From Sphingosinicella sp. LHD-64 (GTDB taxonomy: Bacteria; Pseudomonadota; Alphaproteobacteria; Sphingomonadales; Sphingomonadaceae): a DNA stretch of 64,000 nucleotides. This document shows positions 19,629 through 29,128 of the stretch, in pieces. The translations under genes and the position numbers were made by a program. The stretch spans positions 992,001 to 1,056,000 of the forward strand of contig NZ_JAVIFV010000001.1 in NCBI RefSeq assembly GCF_031157375.1, given 5' to 3'. The notes under the pieces are model-generated. The model was not told where the DNA came from, made no database searches, and was given only the letters and a program-made list of their open reading frames with translations. How positions within the stretch are numbered: position 1 is the stretch's first letter; the number at the start of each line of letters is the position of its first letter.

Positions 19629-21092
19629 ATGACCGTTGCGTCGCGCTCGATCGCGGGACTGTTTGCCGCCATATTCCTGCTCCTGGCAACGGCTGCGCTG
19701 GCTGAGGAGCGGATCGCGATCGTCGGCGTGACCATGATCGACGGCACGGGTGCGCCACCGCGGCCGGACATGACGGTGGAAATCGCCGACGGCCGCATCG
19801 TCGCGGTCAATCGCGGCCAGCGCCATTCGCCCGGCGCGCAGGCGATCGATGGGCGCGGGCGTTATCTGTTGCCCGGCTTCGTTGACAGCAACGTCCACGG
19901 CACGGTCTACGGCAATCCGGCCCGGCGGGACACGTCGGTGCGCTATGCCAATCGCAACGAGGAGCTGGCGCTGGAGTTCGCCCAGCGTCACCTCAGGGTC
20001 GGCGTGACGACGATCCGCGACAGCTATGGCGTGCTACCGCCCCTGCTCGCGGTTCGTGACCGAATCGCGCGCGGCGAGGCGATAGGCCCGCGCCTGCTCG
20101 TCGCCGGCAACATCCTGGGCTGGGGCGGCCCTTTCTCCCGCACCTATTCGCTGACCGATGATTCCGAGCTCTCGGCCTTCCAGGAGCAGTGGAACGACAT
20201 TCTCGCCCAGGGCATGGGCGAGGAATTGCTCGACATGACGCCCGAAGAATTGCGCGGCGCGATGAACCGCTACCTCGATCTCGGCGTCGACTTCGTCAAA
20301 TATGGCGGCACCAGCCATTTCATGCGTCCGTCGCTGATCGGCTTCTCGCCCCGCGCGCAGCGGGTGATCATCGAGGAGACGCACCGCCGCGGCCGGATGG
20401 TCGAGACCCATGCCACCAGTTCGGAAGCGCTGCGTATCGCGGTCGAGGCGGGGATCGATCTCATCCAGCATCCCGAGCTGATGAGCCGCGACCTGCCGCA
20501 GGATCTCATCGAGCTGATCGTGCGTCGCGGCACCTTGTGCGCGATCCGTGCGAACGTCGTGACCGGCGACATCCGGCAGCGCCAGATCGCTGCGCGGACC
20601 GCCGCCCAAGCGGAGATCGCGGCTGAGCCGCCGGCAACCACCTCCGCCGAACGCAACCGGCGCGTCGAGCGGCTCGGCGAGGAAGAGGAGATTCAGCGGC
20701 GCAATGCCGAGCGGCTGATCCGCGCCGGATGCCGCGTCACCATCGCCACCGACAATTATCTCGGCGACGCACCGGAGTTCCGCCGCACACCCAAGCCGCC
20801 CGAACAGGAGCCAGGCGAAGGCAGCCTGCGGGCGATCGAAGGCCTGGTCGAGCTCGGCATGACGCCGTTGCAGGCGATCAGCGCGGCGACCCGCAACGGC
20901 GCCGCGGCGGCCGGCATGGCGGACGAGCTTGGGACGATCGCGCCCGGCAGGATCGCCGACCTGATCCTGCTCCGCGCCGATCCGAGCGCCGACATCCGCA
21001 ACATCCGCGCGCTCGACATGGTGATCGCACGCGGGCGGATCGTCGACACCGCGCGGCTGCCCGATCAGGTGATTTTCGGACCGCCGCGCTAG
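19629..21092 (+). CDS. exported amidohydrolase-family protein
   Basis: 487 residues from ATG 19629 with a Sec signal peptide (cleavage after ATAALA, residue ~26). It has the composite sandwich ([13 protein letters not shown]) and metal barrel of the amidohydrolase superfamily: METHATS, IQHPE and TDNYLGDAP, and a C-terminal [14 protein letters not shown]. In the first metal motif the usual D-x-H-x-H reads D-S-N-V-H, so one His ligand is Asn. Related to imidazolonepropionase-like or prolidase-like exported enzymes; substrate unknown. Its stop overlaps the convergent leuD stop by 3 bases. Confidence 0.85.
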   Translation: MTVASRSIAGLFAAIFLLLATAALAEERIAIVGVTMIDGTGAPPRPDMTVEIADGRIVAVNRGQRHSPGAQAIDGRGRYLLPGFVDSNVHGTVYGNPARRDTSVRYANRNEELALEFAQRHLRVGVTTIRDSYGVLPPLLAVRDRIARGEAIGPRLLVAGNILGWGGPFSRTYSLTDDSELSAFQEQWNDILAQGMGEELLDMTPEELRGAMNRYLDLGVDFVKYGGTSHFMRPSLIGFSPRAQRVIIEETHRRGRMVETHATSSEALRIAVEAGIDLIQHPELMSRDLPQDLIELIVRRGTLCAIRANVVTGDIRQRQIAARTAAQAEIAAEPPATTSAERNRRVERLGEEEEIQRRNAERLIRAGCRVTIATDNYLGDAPEFRRTPKPPEQEPGEGSLRAIEGLVELGMTPLQAISAATRNGAAAAGMADELGTIAPGRIADLILLRADPSADIRNIRALDMVIARGRIVDTARLPDQVIFGPPR

Positions 21093-21688
21093 GCGGTGGA
21101 AAGACTGAGGGGCCGGCCCCAGTTCAGGGATGGCGTCGCGGCTTCATATGCCGCAATCGCCGCCTCGCTCGCCAGGGTGAGGCCGATCTCGTCGAGCCCC
21201 TTCAGCAGGCATTCGCGACGAAACGGATCCATCTCGAAGACGAAACGGTCCTGGAGCGGGGTGGTGACGCTCATCGTCTCGAGGTCGACGGTCACCGGCT
21301 GGGCGCAGGCGACCTCGAGCAGGCGATCGACCGCAGCCTGCGGCAGGACGACCGCCGCGATGCCGTTCTTGAAAGCATTGCCGGAGAAGATGTCGGAGAA
21401 GCTCGGCGCGATCACTACGCGGACGCCCATGTCGACGAGCGCCCAGGCGGCGTGCTCGCGGCTGGAGCCGCAGCCGAAATTGTCGCCGGCGATCAGGACC
21501 GGCGCGCCGGCATAGACCGGATCGTCGAAGACGTTGCCCGGCTCGGCGCGGACCGTCTCGAAGGCGTGCTGGCCGAGGCCGGCGCGGGTGATCGTCTTCA
21601 AGTGCGCGGCCGGTATGATGACGTCGGTGTCGACGTTGCGGCGGCCGAACGGATAGGCGCGGCCCTCGATGCGCTCGCGGCCGCTCAT
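21089..21688 (-). CDS. leuD: 3-isopropylmalate dehydratase, small subunit
   Basis: 199 residues. With LeuC it isomerises 2- to 3-isopropylmalate. The swivel-domain motifs [14 protein letters not shown] and [17 protein letters not shown] are present. It is the last gene of ilvC-ilvG-ilvM-leuA-leuB-leuC-leuD; its ATG overlaps the leuC stop (ATGA). Confidence 0.97.
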   Translation of the reverse strand: MSGRERIEGRAYPFGRRNVDTDVIIPAAHLKTITRAGLGQHAFETVRAEPGNVFDDPVYAGAPVLIAGDNFGCGSSREHAAWALVDMGVRVVIAPSFSDIFSGNAFKNGIAAVVLPQAAVDRLLEVACAQPVTVDLETMSVTTPLQDRFVFEMDPFRRECLLKGLDEIGLTLASEAAIAAYEAATPSLNWGRPLSLSTA

Positions 21689-23121
21689 GCCGGCACCAGA
21701 TCGCGCACGTCGGCGAGGCGGCCGCTCACCGCCGCGGCGGCGGCCATGGCCGGAGACATCAGATGGGTGCGCGCGCCCGGCCCCTGCCGGCCGACGAAGT
21801 TGCGATTGGAGGTGGAGGCGCAGCGCTCGCCCGCCGGCACCTTGTCCGGGTTCATCGCCAGGCACATCGAACAACCCGGCTCGCGCCATTCGAAGCCGGC
21901 CTCGGTGAAGATGCGATCGAGCCCTTCGGCCTCCGCCTGACGTTTCACCAGCCCCGATCCGGGGACGATCAACGCCTGACGGACGCCGCCGCTGACCCGC
22001 CGGCCACGCACGACGTCGGCGGCAGCGCGCAGATCCTCGATCCGGCTGTTGGTGCAGGAACCGATGAAGATATGCTCGACCGGCACGTCGCGCATCGCGG
22101 TGCCCGGGGCGAGGCCCATATAGGCCAGCGACTTGCGCGCGGCTTCGCGTTTGGCCGGATCGTCGAAGCTCTCGGGATCGGGGACGGCGCCGGTGATCGG
22201 GACGACGTCCTCGGGAGACGTGCCCCAGGTGACGTTGGGGGCGATCGTTCCGGCGTCGAGGGTGACGCTGGCGTCGAAAACCGCCCCGTCGTCGGTCGGC
22301 AGGGTCTTCCACCAGGCGACCAGGCGCTCCCAGTCCTCGCCGGCCGGCGCCATCGGGCGGCCCTGGAGATAGGCGAAGGTCTTCTCGTCCGGCGCGAACA
22401 GGCCAGAGCGGGCGCCCGCCTCGATCGACATGTTGGCGACGGTGAGGCGGCCCTCGATGCTCATCTCGCGGAAAGCGACGCCGCTATATTCGATGACATA
22501 GCCCGTGCCGCCGGCGGCACCGATCTTGCCGATGATGGCGAGAATCAGGTCCTTGGGCGTGACACCGAAACCGAGCGCACCATCAACGCGGACCTCCATC
22601 GTCTTCGAGGGTTTGAGCAGCAGGGTCTGGGTCGCCAGCACATGCTCGACCTCGCTGGTGCCGATGCCGAAGGCGAGCGAGCCCAAGGCACCGTGCGCCG
22701 CCGTGTGGCTGTCGCCGCAGACGAGGGTGGTCCCCGGCAACGTGAAACCGAGTTCCGGCCCGACGACGTGGACGATGCCCTGGTGCGCGTCGGTCGCGCC
22801 GATATAGGGCACGCCGAACTCGGCGACGTTGCGCTCCAGCGCGGCGAGCTGGCCGGCGCTGGCCGGATCGGCGATCGGCAGACGCTGCCCGTCTGCGCCG
22901 ACGCGCGCGGTGGTCGGCAGGTTGTGGTCGGGGACGGCCAGAGTCAGGTCCGGCCGGCGGACCTTGCGGCCGGCGGCGCGCAGACCTTCAAACGCCTGCG
23001 GGCTCGTCACCTCATGGACGAGATGGCGGTCGATGTAGATCAGGCAGGTGCCGTCGTCGCGTTTCTCGACGACATGTGCATCCCAGATCTTCTCGTAAAG
23101 CGTGCGCGATGTTGCGCTCAT
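21685..23121 (-). CDS. leuC: 3-isopropylmalate dehydratase, large subunit
   Basis: 478 residues from ATG 23121, which overlaps the leuB stop (ATGA). It carries the [4Fe-4S] cluster: Cys ligands in [13 protein letters not shown] and [13 protein letters not shown]. Other aconitase-family motifs are [20 protein letters not shown] and [13 protein letters not shown]. Length is usual. Confidence 0.98.
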   Translation of the reverse strand: MSATSRTLYEKIWDAHVVEKRDDGTCLIYIDRHLVHEVTSPQAFEGLRAAGRKVRRPDLTLAVPDHNLPTTARVGADGQRLPIADPASAGQLAALERNVAEFGVPYIGATDAHQGIVHVVGPELGFTLPGTTLVCGDSHTAAHGALGSLAFGIGTSEVEHVLATQTLLLKPSKTMEVRVDGALGFGVTPKDLILAIIGKIGAAGGTGYVIEYSGVAFREMSIEGRLTVANMSIEAGARSGLFAPDEKTFAYLQGRPMAPAGEDWERLVAWWKTLPTDDGAVFDASVTLDAGTIAPNVTWGTSPEDVVPITGAVPDPESFDDPAKREAARKSLAYMGLAPGTAMRDVPVEHIFIGSCTNSRIEDLRAAADVVRGRRVSGGVRQALIVPGSGLVKRQAEAEGLDRIFTEAGFEWREPGCSMCLAMNPDKVPAGERCASTSNRNFVGRQGPGARTHLMSPAMAAAAAVSGRLADVRDLVPA

Positions 23122-24215
23122 CCGCAGCAGCCTCGATTCATTGCGACAAGATCGCGCAGCGCTTCCATCTTCACAAGGCCGGTCTCTAGCTTCGTCCGCA
23201 CCGCCGCGCCGAAGGTTGAACAGCGTGCGTCGCCGCCCAGGTCGGCGGTGCGACAGCCCTCCGCCAGCACCTCCTCCACCACGGCATCGAGCAGCCGCGC
23301 GAGATCGTGATGGCCGAGGTGGTCGAGCAGCATCGCGGCGCTGGCGATCATTCCGGCCGGGTTGGCGATGTCGCAACCGGCGATGTCGGGCGCGGAGCCG
23401 TGGATCGGTTCGAACAGACCGGGGCCGGCGCCACCGGTGCTCGCGGAGCCGAGGAGGCCGATCGAGCCGCTGATCACCGACATTTCATCGGACAGAATGT
23501 CGCCGAACATGTTCTCGGTCAGGATCACATCGAAGCGGCGCGGATTGGTGACCAGCGCCATGGCGGCCGCATCGACATAGAGATGATCGACCGCCACGTC
23601 GGGATAGTCCGCCGCGACCTCGTTGACGACGCGGCGCCAGAGCTTGGAGGTCGCCAGTACATTGGCCTTGTCGATCGAGGTCAGCTTCCCTCGCCGCTGC
23701 CGGGCGACGCCGAAGGCGACATGGGCGACGCGCTCGATTTCGTCCCGCGTGTAGACGCAGGTGTCCGACGCGAAATCGTCGCTGTAGCTCTTCTCGCCGA
23801 AATAGGCGCCGCCGGTGAGCTCGCGCACCACCAGGATGTCGGCGCCCGCCGCCACCTCGGCCTTGAGCGGCGACAGGGCCTCCATTCCCGCCATGACGCG
23901 CGCGGGTCTCAAGTTGGCGAACAGGCCGAGGCCCGCACGCAGCTTGAGCAGGCCCGCTTCCGGCCGCGCCGGCGCGTCGTCCCACCTGGGACCGCCCACG
24001 GCGCCCATCAGCACGGCGTCGGCGTCCTTGCAGGCGGCCAGCGTCGCGTCGGGGAGCGGCATGCCGTGCCGGTCGATCGCGATGCCGCCGAAGTCATGGC
24101 TCTCGAATTCGAAGCCGAGGCCGGCGGCGTCGGAGATCAGCTCGAGGCAGGCGCGGCCTTCCTCGATCACCTCGGGCCCGATGCCGTCGCCGGGCAGGAG
24201 AACGATACGTGTCAT
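23118..24215 (-). CDS. leuB: 3-isopropylmalate dehydrogenase
   Basis: 365 residues. It oxidises and decarboxylates 3-isopropylmalate with NAD. Motifs: [12 protein letters not shown] at the N-terminus, [32 protein letters not shown] and [12 protein letters not shown]. It follows leuA by 12 bases and is coupled to leuC. Confidence 0.98.
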   Translation of the reverse strand: MTRIVLLPGDGIGPEVIEEGRACLELISDAAGLGFEFESHDFGGIAIDRHGMPLPDATLAACKDADAVLMGAVGGPRWDDAPARPEAGLLKLRAGLGLFANLRPARVMAGMEALSPLKAEVAAGADILVVRELTGGAYFGEKSYSDDFASDTCVYTRDEIERVAHVAFGVARQRRGKLTSIDKANVLATSKLWRRVVNEVAADYPDVAVDHLYVDAAAMALVTNPRRFDVILTENMFGDILSDEMSVISGSIGLLGSASTGGAGPGLFEPIHGSAPDIAGCDIANPAGMIASAAMLLDHLGHHDLARLLDAVVEEVLAEGCRTADLGGDARCSTFGAAVRTKLETGLVKMEALRDLVAMNRGCCG

Positions 24216-24227
24216 GTCTCGCTCTCC

Positions 24228-25802
24228 CTATGCGGCCGCACGCGCGGCCGGCATCGCCGCGCGGACGCGGCGGACGGCGGCGGCATTGCCGGCGGCGTCG
24301 ATATAGGCCGAGACGCAGCAGGGCAGGATGTCGCGCGCGCGGGCACGGCCGGCGAAGACCTCGCCCTCGACGGCGATGCGGATCTCGACCAGCACGTTGG
24401 CGCCCTGCCCGCCTTCATCACCCTCCTCGGCGGCGACATATTGCATGTCGAGCCCGTCGACCCGGGCGGGAAGACCCATGATCTGGCTCACCGCCTGGAA
24501 CGCCGCATCCAGCGCGCCCGGAGCGGAAGCGAGATCGGTCAGGCGGCCACGGTCGCCATGTTCCAGCTCGACCCGGGCCACCGGCCACGCATTGGGTGTC
24601 GCGGGCGCGCGGATCTCGACCCGCGACAGGGTCCACAATTTCTCGTCGCTGTCGCCGTCCAGCGACGCCAGCAACGCAGCGAGACGCGCCGTATCGACGA
24701 TGCCGACCTCGTCCGCCACATCCTTGAATGCGGCGAAGGCGCGGTCGAGCTTCTCGCCTTCGAGGAGATAGCCGAGTTCCTCCGCGCGCGAGGCGAGCGC
24801 GTGGCGCCCGCTATGCTTGCCGAGGACGATGCCGTCCGTCGCAAGCCCAATGTCTTCCGGTTTCATGATCTCGTAGGTTTCCCGGTTCTGCAGCACGCCG
24901 TGCTGATGGATGCCCGCCTCGTGCGCGAAGGCGTTGGCCCCGACGATCGCCTTGTTCCTGGGCGGCGAGACGTTGGTGACCTGGGCGAGCATCCGGCTGG
25001 CGGCCATGATCTTGGTGGTGTCGACGCGGGTGGAGACGCCGAACGTGTCGCTACGGGTTTTCAGCGCCATCACGACATCCTCGAGCGCGCAATTGCCCGC
25101 CCTTTCACCGATGCCGTTGACGGCGCATTCTACCTGCCGCGCCCCGCCGCGTACCGCGGCCAGCGAGTTGGCGACCGCCATGCCGAGATCGTCGTGGCAA
25201 TGGGCGGAGAACACCACGTCCGGATCGCGCACGACATGGTCGCCGAGATAACGGAACAGGTCGTAAATCTCTTCGGGCGTGGTGTAGCCGACGGTGTCGG
25301 GGACGTTGAGCGTCCCCGCTCCCGCCGCCGCCGCGACCGACAGCGCCTCGACGAGGAAGTCGCGTTCGGTGCGGATCGCGTCCTCGGCCGAGAATTCGAC
25401 ATCGTCGGTGAACTGGCGCGCGAAGGCGACCGACTCATGGATCGACGCGATCACCTGCTCGCGGCTCATGTGGAGCTTGAAGTCGCGGTGGATCGGGCTG
25501 GTGCCGAGGAAGATGTGGATGCGCTTCCTGGCCGCCGGCGCCAAGGCGTCGGCCGATGCCTGGATATCGCCGCGATGGGCGCGGGCGAGCGAGCAGATCA
25601 CCGGCCCCTCGATCTCGCGCGAAATCGCCTGGACGGCGCGGAAGTCGCCGGGCGAGGCGGCGGCGAAGCCGGCCTCGATCACGTCGACGTTCAGCGCCGC
25701 CAACGTGCGGGCCATCTTGAGCTTGCCTTCCTCGGTCATCGAGAAGCCCGGCGCCTGCTCGCCGTCGCGCAAGGTGGTGTCGAAAATGCGTACCCGGTTC
25801 AT
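24228..25802 (-). CDS. leuA: 2-isopropylmalate synthase
   Basis: 524 residues, long form with a regulatory domain. The catalytic HMGL barrel shows FDTTLRDGEQAPG (metal-binding Asp) and SAHCHDDLGMAVANSLAA. The C-terminal LeuA regulatory domain (residues ~385-520) is present, so leucine feedback is expected to be kept. Its ATG overlaps the ilvM stop (ATGA). In this operon ilvM leads directly into leuA, without the ilvA seen between them in Xanthomonas-like clusters. Confidence 0.97.
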   Translation of the reverse strand: MNRVRIFDTTLRDGEQAPGFSMTEEGKLKMARTLAALNVDVIEAGFAAASPGDFRAVQAISREIEGPVICSLARAHRGDIQASADALAPAARKRIHIFLGTSPIHRDFKLHMSREQVIASIHESVAFARQFTDDVEFSAEDAIRTERDFLVEALSVAAAAGAGTLNVPDTVGYTTPEEIYDLFRYLGDHVVRDPDVVFSAHCHDDLGMAVANSLAAVRGGARQVECAVNGIGERAGNCALEDVVMALKTRSDTFGVSTRVDTTKIMAASRMLAQVTNVSPPRNKAIVGANAFAHEAGIHQHGVLQNRETYEIMKPEDIGLATDGIVLGKHSGRHALASRAEELGYLLEGEKLDRAFAAFKDVADEVGIVDTARLAALLASLDGDSDEKLWTLSRVEIRAPATPNAWPVARVELEHGDRGRLTDLASAPGALDAAFQAVSQIMGLPARVDGLDMQYVAAEEGDEGGQGANVLVEIRIAVEGEVFAGRARARDILPCCVSAYIDAAGNAAAVRRVRAAMPAARAAA

Positions 25803-26083
25803 GCGGCCTGATCCTGAATGAGGGCGGTTTCGGTCTCGACCCGGCCGACGCCGTGAAGACGACCGAGCTGGAGGGCGAGCGTGTCGGCGGAACGGCCGAG
25901 ATCGCGGCCCTCGACCATGAGGGTGAGCGTCGCGCGGCGGCCGCAGGGCTGCTCGGCCATGGCGACGCGGCGGACGAGGAAGCCGCGCCGCTCGACGAGG
26001 CCAATCATCCGCACGACGGCACCCTCCGCGGTCGCGAACTCGATGAAGAGACGGGCGCTCTGGTTGTAAGCGCTTGGGGTCAT
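25799..26083 (-). CDS. ilvM: acetolactate synthase small subunit, IlvM-like (ACT domain)
   Basis: 94 residues, a single ACT domain (ARLFIEFATAEGAVVRMIGLVERRGFLV). Alphaproteobacteria normally use a ~170-residue IlvH/IlvN; this short form resembles the enteric IlvM of isozyme II. It starts inside the ilvG stop (ATGA) and ends inside the leuA start (ATGA), so the three are tightly coupled. It should activate IlvG. Confidence 0.85.
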   Translation of the reverse strand: MTPSAYNQSARLFIEFATAEGAVVRMIGLVERRGFLVRRVAMAEQPCGRRATLTLMVEGRDLGRSADTLALQLGRLHGVGRVETETALIQDQAA

Positions 26084-27801
26084 CGGGACTTCTCCATCAT
26101 TTGCGTGTTTGCGCTGTTGGGCGGCACCAAAGGCCAGACATTCTCGCGCGGATCGATCCGGACGTGGCAGAAGATCGGCCCCTCCGTGCGGAGCAGCCGG
26201 TCGATCGCGCCCGGCACCTCGCTGCGGTGGTCGATCGTGAACGCCTCGATGCCGAAGGCGCGGGCGACCTCGGCGAAGTCGGGATTGTCGCTGAGGTCGA
26301 CCTCCGAAAAATTCTCGTCGAAGAACAGCTCCTGCCACTGGCGGACCATGCCGAGCGTGCCGTTGTCGAGCAGCACGATCTTGAGCGGGATCCGGTAGCG
26401 GCGGATCGTCGCCAGCTCGTGGATGTTCATCATGATCGAGCCGTCGCCCGAAACGGTGACGACGGTCGCATCCGGCTCGGCAAACAAGGCGCCAATCCCG
26501 GCCGGGATGCCGTAGCCCATCGTGCCGAGGCCGGCACTGGTGAGATGCGCCTGCGGCCGGGTGAAGCGGCAATGCTGCGCCACCCACATCTGATGCTGGC
26601 CGACGTCGCAGGTCATGATCAGCTTGTCGCCCGCGGCCTCGCTCAACTGCTTGAGCATGGCCGGCGCGTAGATGCCATTGCCGGGCGCGTCATAAGCGAA
26701 GGCCCAGCGCTCGGCATTGGCGGCGCATTTGGCCTGCCATGCGGCGATATCGGCGGAGACCGCGGTCAGCAGGTCCAGCGCGCGCGCGATGTCGCCGGGG
26801 ATCGCGACCTCGGGCCGGCGCAGCTTGCCGATCTCGGCCGGATCGCCGTCGAGATGGATGACCTTCGCCTTGGCGGCGAAGGTGTCGAGCTTGCCCGTCG
26901 CGCGGTCGTCGAAACGGGCGCCGACGCAGATCAGCAGATCGCTCTCGTCGACCGCCATGTTGGCGGCGCGGGTGCCGTGCATGCCGAGCATGCCGAGGAA
27001 ACCCGGCGTATCGGTCGGCAGGCCGCCCAGCCCCTTCAGGGTGGCGACCGAGGGGATGCCGGTGCGGGCGGCGAAGTCGCGCAGCGCGCGCTCGGCGCGT
27101 GCGATGGAAACGCCGCCGCCGAAATAGAGGACGGGGCTGCGCGCCGCCGCGATCAGCGCGTTCGCGCGCTCGATCGCCTCGCCATTCGGCGCGGGCCAGA
27201 CCGGCGCGGAAACCGTCGGATGATCGCCGGAGACCGCGATCCGCTTCTGGCCCATGTCCTTGGGCAGATCGATCAGCACCGGACCGGGCCGGCCGGACCG
27301 GGCGAGCATGAAGGCTTCGGCGAAGATTTCGGGGATCTCCTCGACGCTACGGATCAGGTAGCTGTGCTTCACGATCGGCAGCGTGATCCCGAAGATGTCG
27401 ACTTCCTGAAAGGCGTCCGTGCCCATCAGCGGCGAAGCGACCTGGCCGGTGATCGCGACCATTGGCACGCTGTCCAGGAAGGCGTTGGCGATGCCGGTGA
27501 CGAGGTTGGTCGCGCCGGGACCGGAGGTCGCGAGGCACACGCCCGGCCGGCCGGTGACGCGACCGTAGGCATCGGCGGCCAGCGCCGCCGCCTGCTCGTG
27601 GCGGACCAGGATATGCTGCAGGCCTGATCCCGGCAGCGCGTCATACACAGGCATGATCGCGCCACCGGGATAGCCGAAGACATGGCGCACGCCCTCGCGC
27701 TCCAGCGCCTCCACAACCAGGCGGGCCCCGGACACCAGTTCGGCGGCCGGGTTCGCCCGTTGCGTGGGGGACGGTGAGACGGCTGAAGCGCTTCGGGACA
27801 T
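26080..27801 (-). CDS. ilvG: acetolactate synthase large subunit (IlvG/IlvB type)
   Basis: 573 residues. A ThDP- and FAD-dependent enzyme that makes acetolactate or acetohydroxybutyrate for Val, Leu and Ile. Catalytic Glu in RHEQAAALAADAYGR, and the ThDP motif GDGSIMMNIHELATI...DNGTLGMVRQWQELFF. I use ilvG because it is coupled to an ilvM-sized small subunit; ilvB is the general name. Confidence 0.95.
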   Translation of the reverse strand: MSRSASAVSPSPTQRANPAAELVSGARLVVEALEREGVRHVFGYPGGAIMPVYDALPGSGLQHILVRHEQAAALAADAYGRVTGRPGVCLATSGPGATNLVTGIANAFLDSVPMVAITGQVASPLMGTDAFQEVDIFGITLPIVKHSYLIRSVEEIPEIFAEAFMLARSGRPGPVLIDLPKDMGQKRIAVSGDHPTVSAPVWPAPNGEAIERANALIAAARSPVLYFGGGVSIARAERALRDFAARTGIPSVATLKGLGGLPTDTPGFLGMLGMHGTRAANMAVDESDLLICVGARFDDRATGKLDTFAAKAKVIHLDGDPAEIGKLRRPEVAIPGDIARALDLLTAVSADIAAWQAKCAANAERWAFAYDAPGNGIYAPAMLKQLSEAAGDKLIMTCDVGQHQMWVAQHCRFTRPQAHLTSAGLGTMGYGIPAGIGALFAEPDATVVTVSGDGSIMMNIHELATIRRYRIPLKIVLLDNGTLGMVRQWQELFFDENFSEVDLSDNPDFAEVARAFGIEAFTIDHRSEVPGAIDRLLRTEGPIFCHVRIDPRENVWPLVPPNSANTQMMEKSR

Positions 27802-27804
27802 GCG

Positions 27805-28815
27805 CTAGGCCGCCTTCGAAGCCGGCTGACTCTGCAGCCAGGCCATCTGGTTGCGCAGACGCGCGCCGACCTTCTCGATCGGCTGCTCGAGATCGGCGTC
27901 GTACATCTGCTGGTATTTGGGCTTGCCGGCCTGGTTCTCCTCGATCCACTGATTGGCGAACTTGCCGTTGCGGATGTCGGCCAGCACCTCGCGCATCCGC
28001 GCCCTGGTCTCGTGGTTGATGACGCGCGGGCCGGAGACGAAGTCGCCGTACTTGGCCGTCTCCGAGACGAAGTGCAGCATCTTGGCGAGGCCGCCCTCGT
28101 ACATCAGGTCGACGATCAGCTTCAGCTCGTGCAGGCACTCGAAATAGGCGACCTCGGGCTTGTAGCCCGCCTCGACCAGGGTCTGGAAACCGGCGACGAC
28201 CAGCTCGCTCGCGCCGCCGCACAACACCGCCTGCTCGCCGAACAGATCGGTCTCGGTCTCTTCGGCGAACGTCGTCTCGATCGCGCCGCCCTTGGTGCCG
28301 CCGATGCCCTGCGCATAGGCCAGCGCCTTGTCACGGGCATTGCCGCTCGCGTCCTGCTGGACGGCGAACAGGCAGGGGACGCCCCGGCCGATCTCGAACT
28401 CGCGACGGACGAGATCGCCGGGACCCTTCGGCGCGACGAGGACGATGTCGACGTCGCGGCGCGGGTCGATCTCGCCATAGTGGACGGAGAAGCCATGGGC
28501 GACGAGCAAGGCCGCGCCGGGCTGGAGGTTCGGCGCGATCGCCTCGCTATAAGCTTCCTTGTGGCTCATGTCGGGACTGAGCAGCGCCACCAGGCTGGCC
28601 TGCGCTGCCGCCTCGGCCGGGGTGACCGGTGCGAAACCGTCGGCCTTGGCACGCTTCTCCGCGCCGCCGCCGGGGCGGGCGCCGACGACCACGTCGAAGC
28701 CGCTGTCGCGCAGGTTGCGGGCATGGGCCCGGCCCTGGCTGCCATAGCCGATGATCGCGACCTTGCCGCTCAAGGCCGCGGGATTGGCATCGTCGTCCGT
28801 GTAGATCCGTTCCAC
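27805..28815 (-). CDS. ilvC: ketol-acid reductoisomerase (class I)
   Basis: 336 residues. It converts acetolactate to dihydroxyisovalerate with NADPH. The cofactor motif [17 protein letters not shown], the [13 protein letters not shown] block and the [17 protein letters not shown] metal site are typical. The start is GTG 28815 with AAGGAG 7 bases upstream; the alternative TTG at 28833 would translate that ribosome site. It is first in the operon, behind a leader peptide and attenuator; ilvG follows after 3 bases. Confidence 0.97.
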   Translation of the reverse strand: MERIYTDDDANPAALSGKVAIIGYGSQGRAHARNLRDSGFDVVVGARPGGGAEKRAKADGFAPVTPAEAAAQASLVALLSPDMSHKEAYSEAIAPNLQPGAALLVAHGFSVHYGEIDPRRDVDIVLVAPKGPGDLVRREFEIGRGVPCLFAVQQDASGNARDKALAYAQGIGGTKGGAIETTFAEETETDLFGEQAVLCGGASELVVAGFQTLVEAGYKPEVAYFECLHELKLIVDLMYEGGLAKMLHFVSETAKYGDFVSGPRVINHETRARMREVLADIRNGKFANQWIEENQAGKPKYQQMYDADLEQPIEKVGARLRNQMAWLQSQPASKAA

Positions 28816-28842
28816 CTGGGTTCTCCTTCGCAAAGCACAAAG

Positions 28843-28874
28843 AAAAACCCCCGCTCCGGTGGGGAGCGGGGGTT
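28843..28874 (-). terminator. attenuator terminator before ilvC
   Basis: On the minus strand a perfect 12-bp stem (AACCCCCGCTCC with GGAGCGGGGGTT, loop CCACC) runs directly into TTTTTC. It lies between the leader peptide stop (28907) and ilvC (28815). A second hairpin, GGTCCT/AGGACC at 28885-28905, starts just after the leader stop. Confidence 0.9.
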
Positions 28875-28906
28875 CCGTGTTTCTGGTCCTATCTCGTCCA
28901 GGACCG

Positions 28907-29020
28907 TCAGCCGGTTACCGCTCCCATCGGGAAGCTAATAAGTACGATAAGGGTAATAAGGAGCGCGGCGGCCGGGAGGGCCACCGTCAGGGTCTCAACG
29001 CGGATCGCGTTCAGGTTCAC
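28907..29020 (-). CDS. branched-chain amino-acid leader peptide (ilvL-like)
   Basis: A 37-codon open frame from GTG 29020 (GGAG 6 bases upstream). Residues 20-29 read [10 protein letters not shown], a run of Leu, Ile and Val. The control codons are CTC-CTT-ATT-ACC-CTT-ATC-GTA-CTT-ATT: CTT, ATT and GTA are rare in this GC-rich sequence, which strengthens the case for ribosome stalling. Together with the downstream terminator this is a classical transcription attenuator for ilvC-ilvGM-leuABCD. Function is inferred from design and position. Confidence 0.88.
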   Translation of the reverse strand: MNLNAIRVETLTVALPAAALLITLIVLISFPMGAVTG

Positions 29021-29047
29021 CAAAAGCTCCGTCGAAAAATCGCGCTT

Positions 29048-29075
29048 AGGATACGGACGCGCGGAATCCTGGCAA
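29048..29075 (-). promoter_or_regulatory. candidate promoter of the ilv-leu operon
   Basis: Minus strand TTGCCA (29070-29075), 16-base spacer, TATCCT (29048-29053). Transcription would begin about 20 bases before the leader peptide start. Confidence 0.5.
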
Positions 29076-29128
29076 CCCCAAAAATCGCCCCCGTCCAAAA
29101 TTCCATCGTCCCGATACAGGCCGGATGG

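Noticed and set aside
19412-21089. tRNA-Cys as the attachment site of an integrated island beginning at leuD
   Set aside because: No integrase and no second partial copy of the tRNA 3' end were noticed; an amidohydrolase gene lies between.
23307-25811. An 834-codon open frame antisense to leuB-leuA
   Set aside because: It lies opposite two certain genes, has no recognisable domain and is rich in Arg/Gly/Asp, a common by-product of GC-rich third positions. Similar long antisense frames occur opposite the aldo-keto reductase, ilvG, hisCB and the transporter genes.
28815-28833. TTG start at 28833 for ilvC
   Set aside because: It would translate the AAGGAG ribosome site as protein; GTG 28815 has proper spacing and the expected N-terminus.
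29020-29098. Longer leader frame beginning at 29098
   Set aside because: The candidate promoter at 29048-29075 lies inside that extension, so only the shorter frame would be on the transcript.
28800-29100. T-box or leucine riboswitch before ilvC
   Set aside because: No T-box sequence or tRNA-binding layout is visible; the leader peptide and terminator explain the region.
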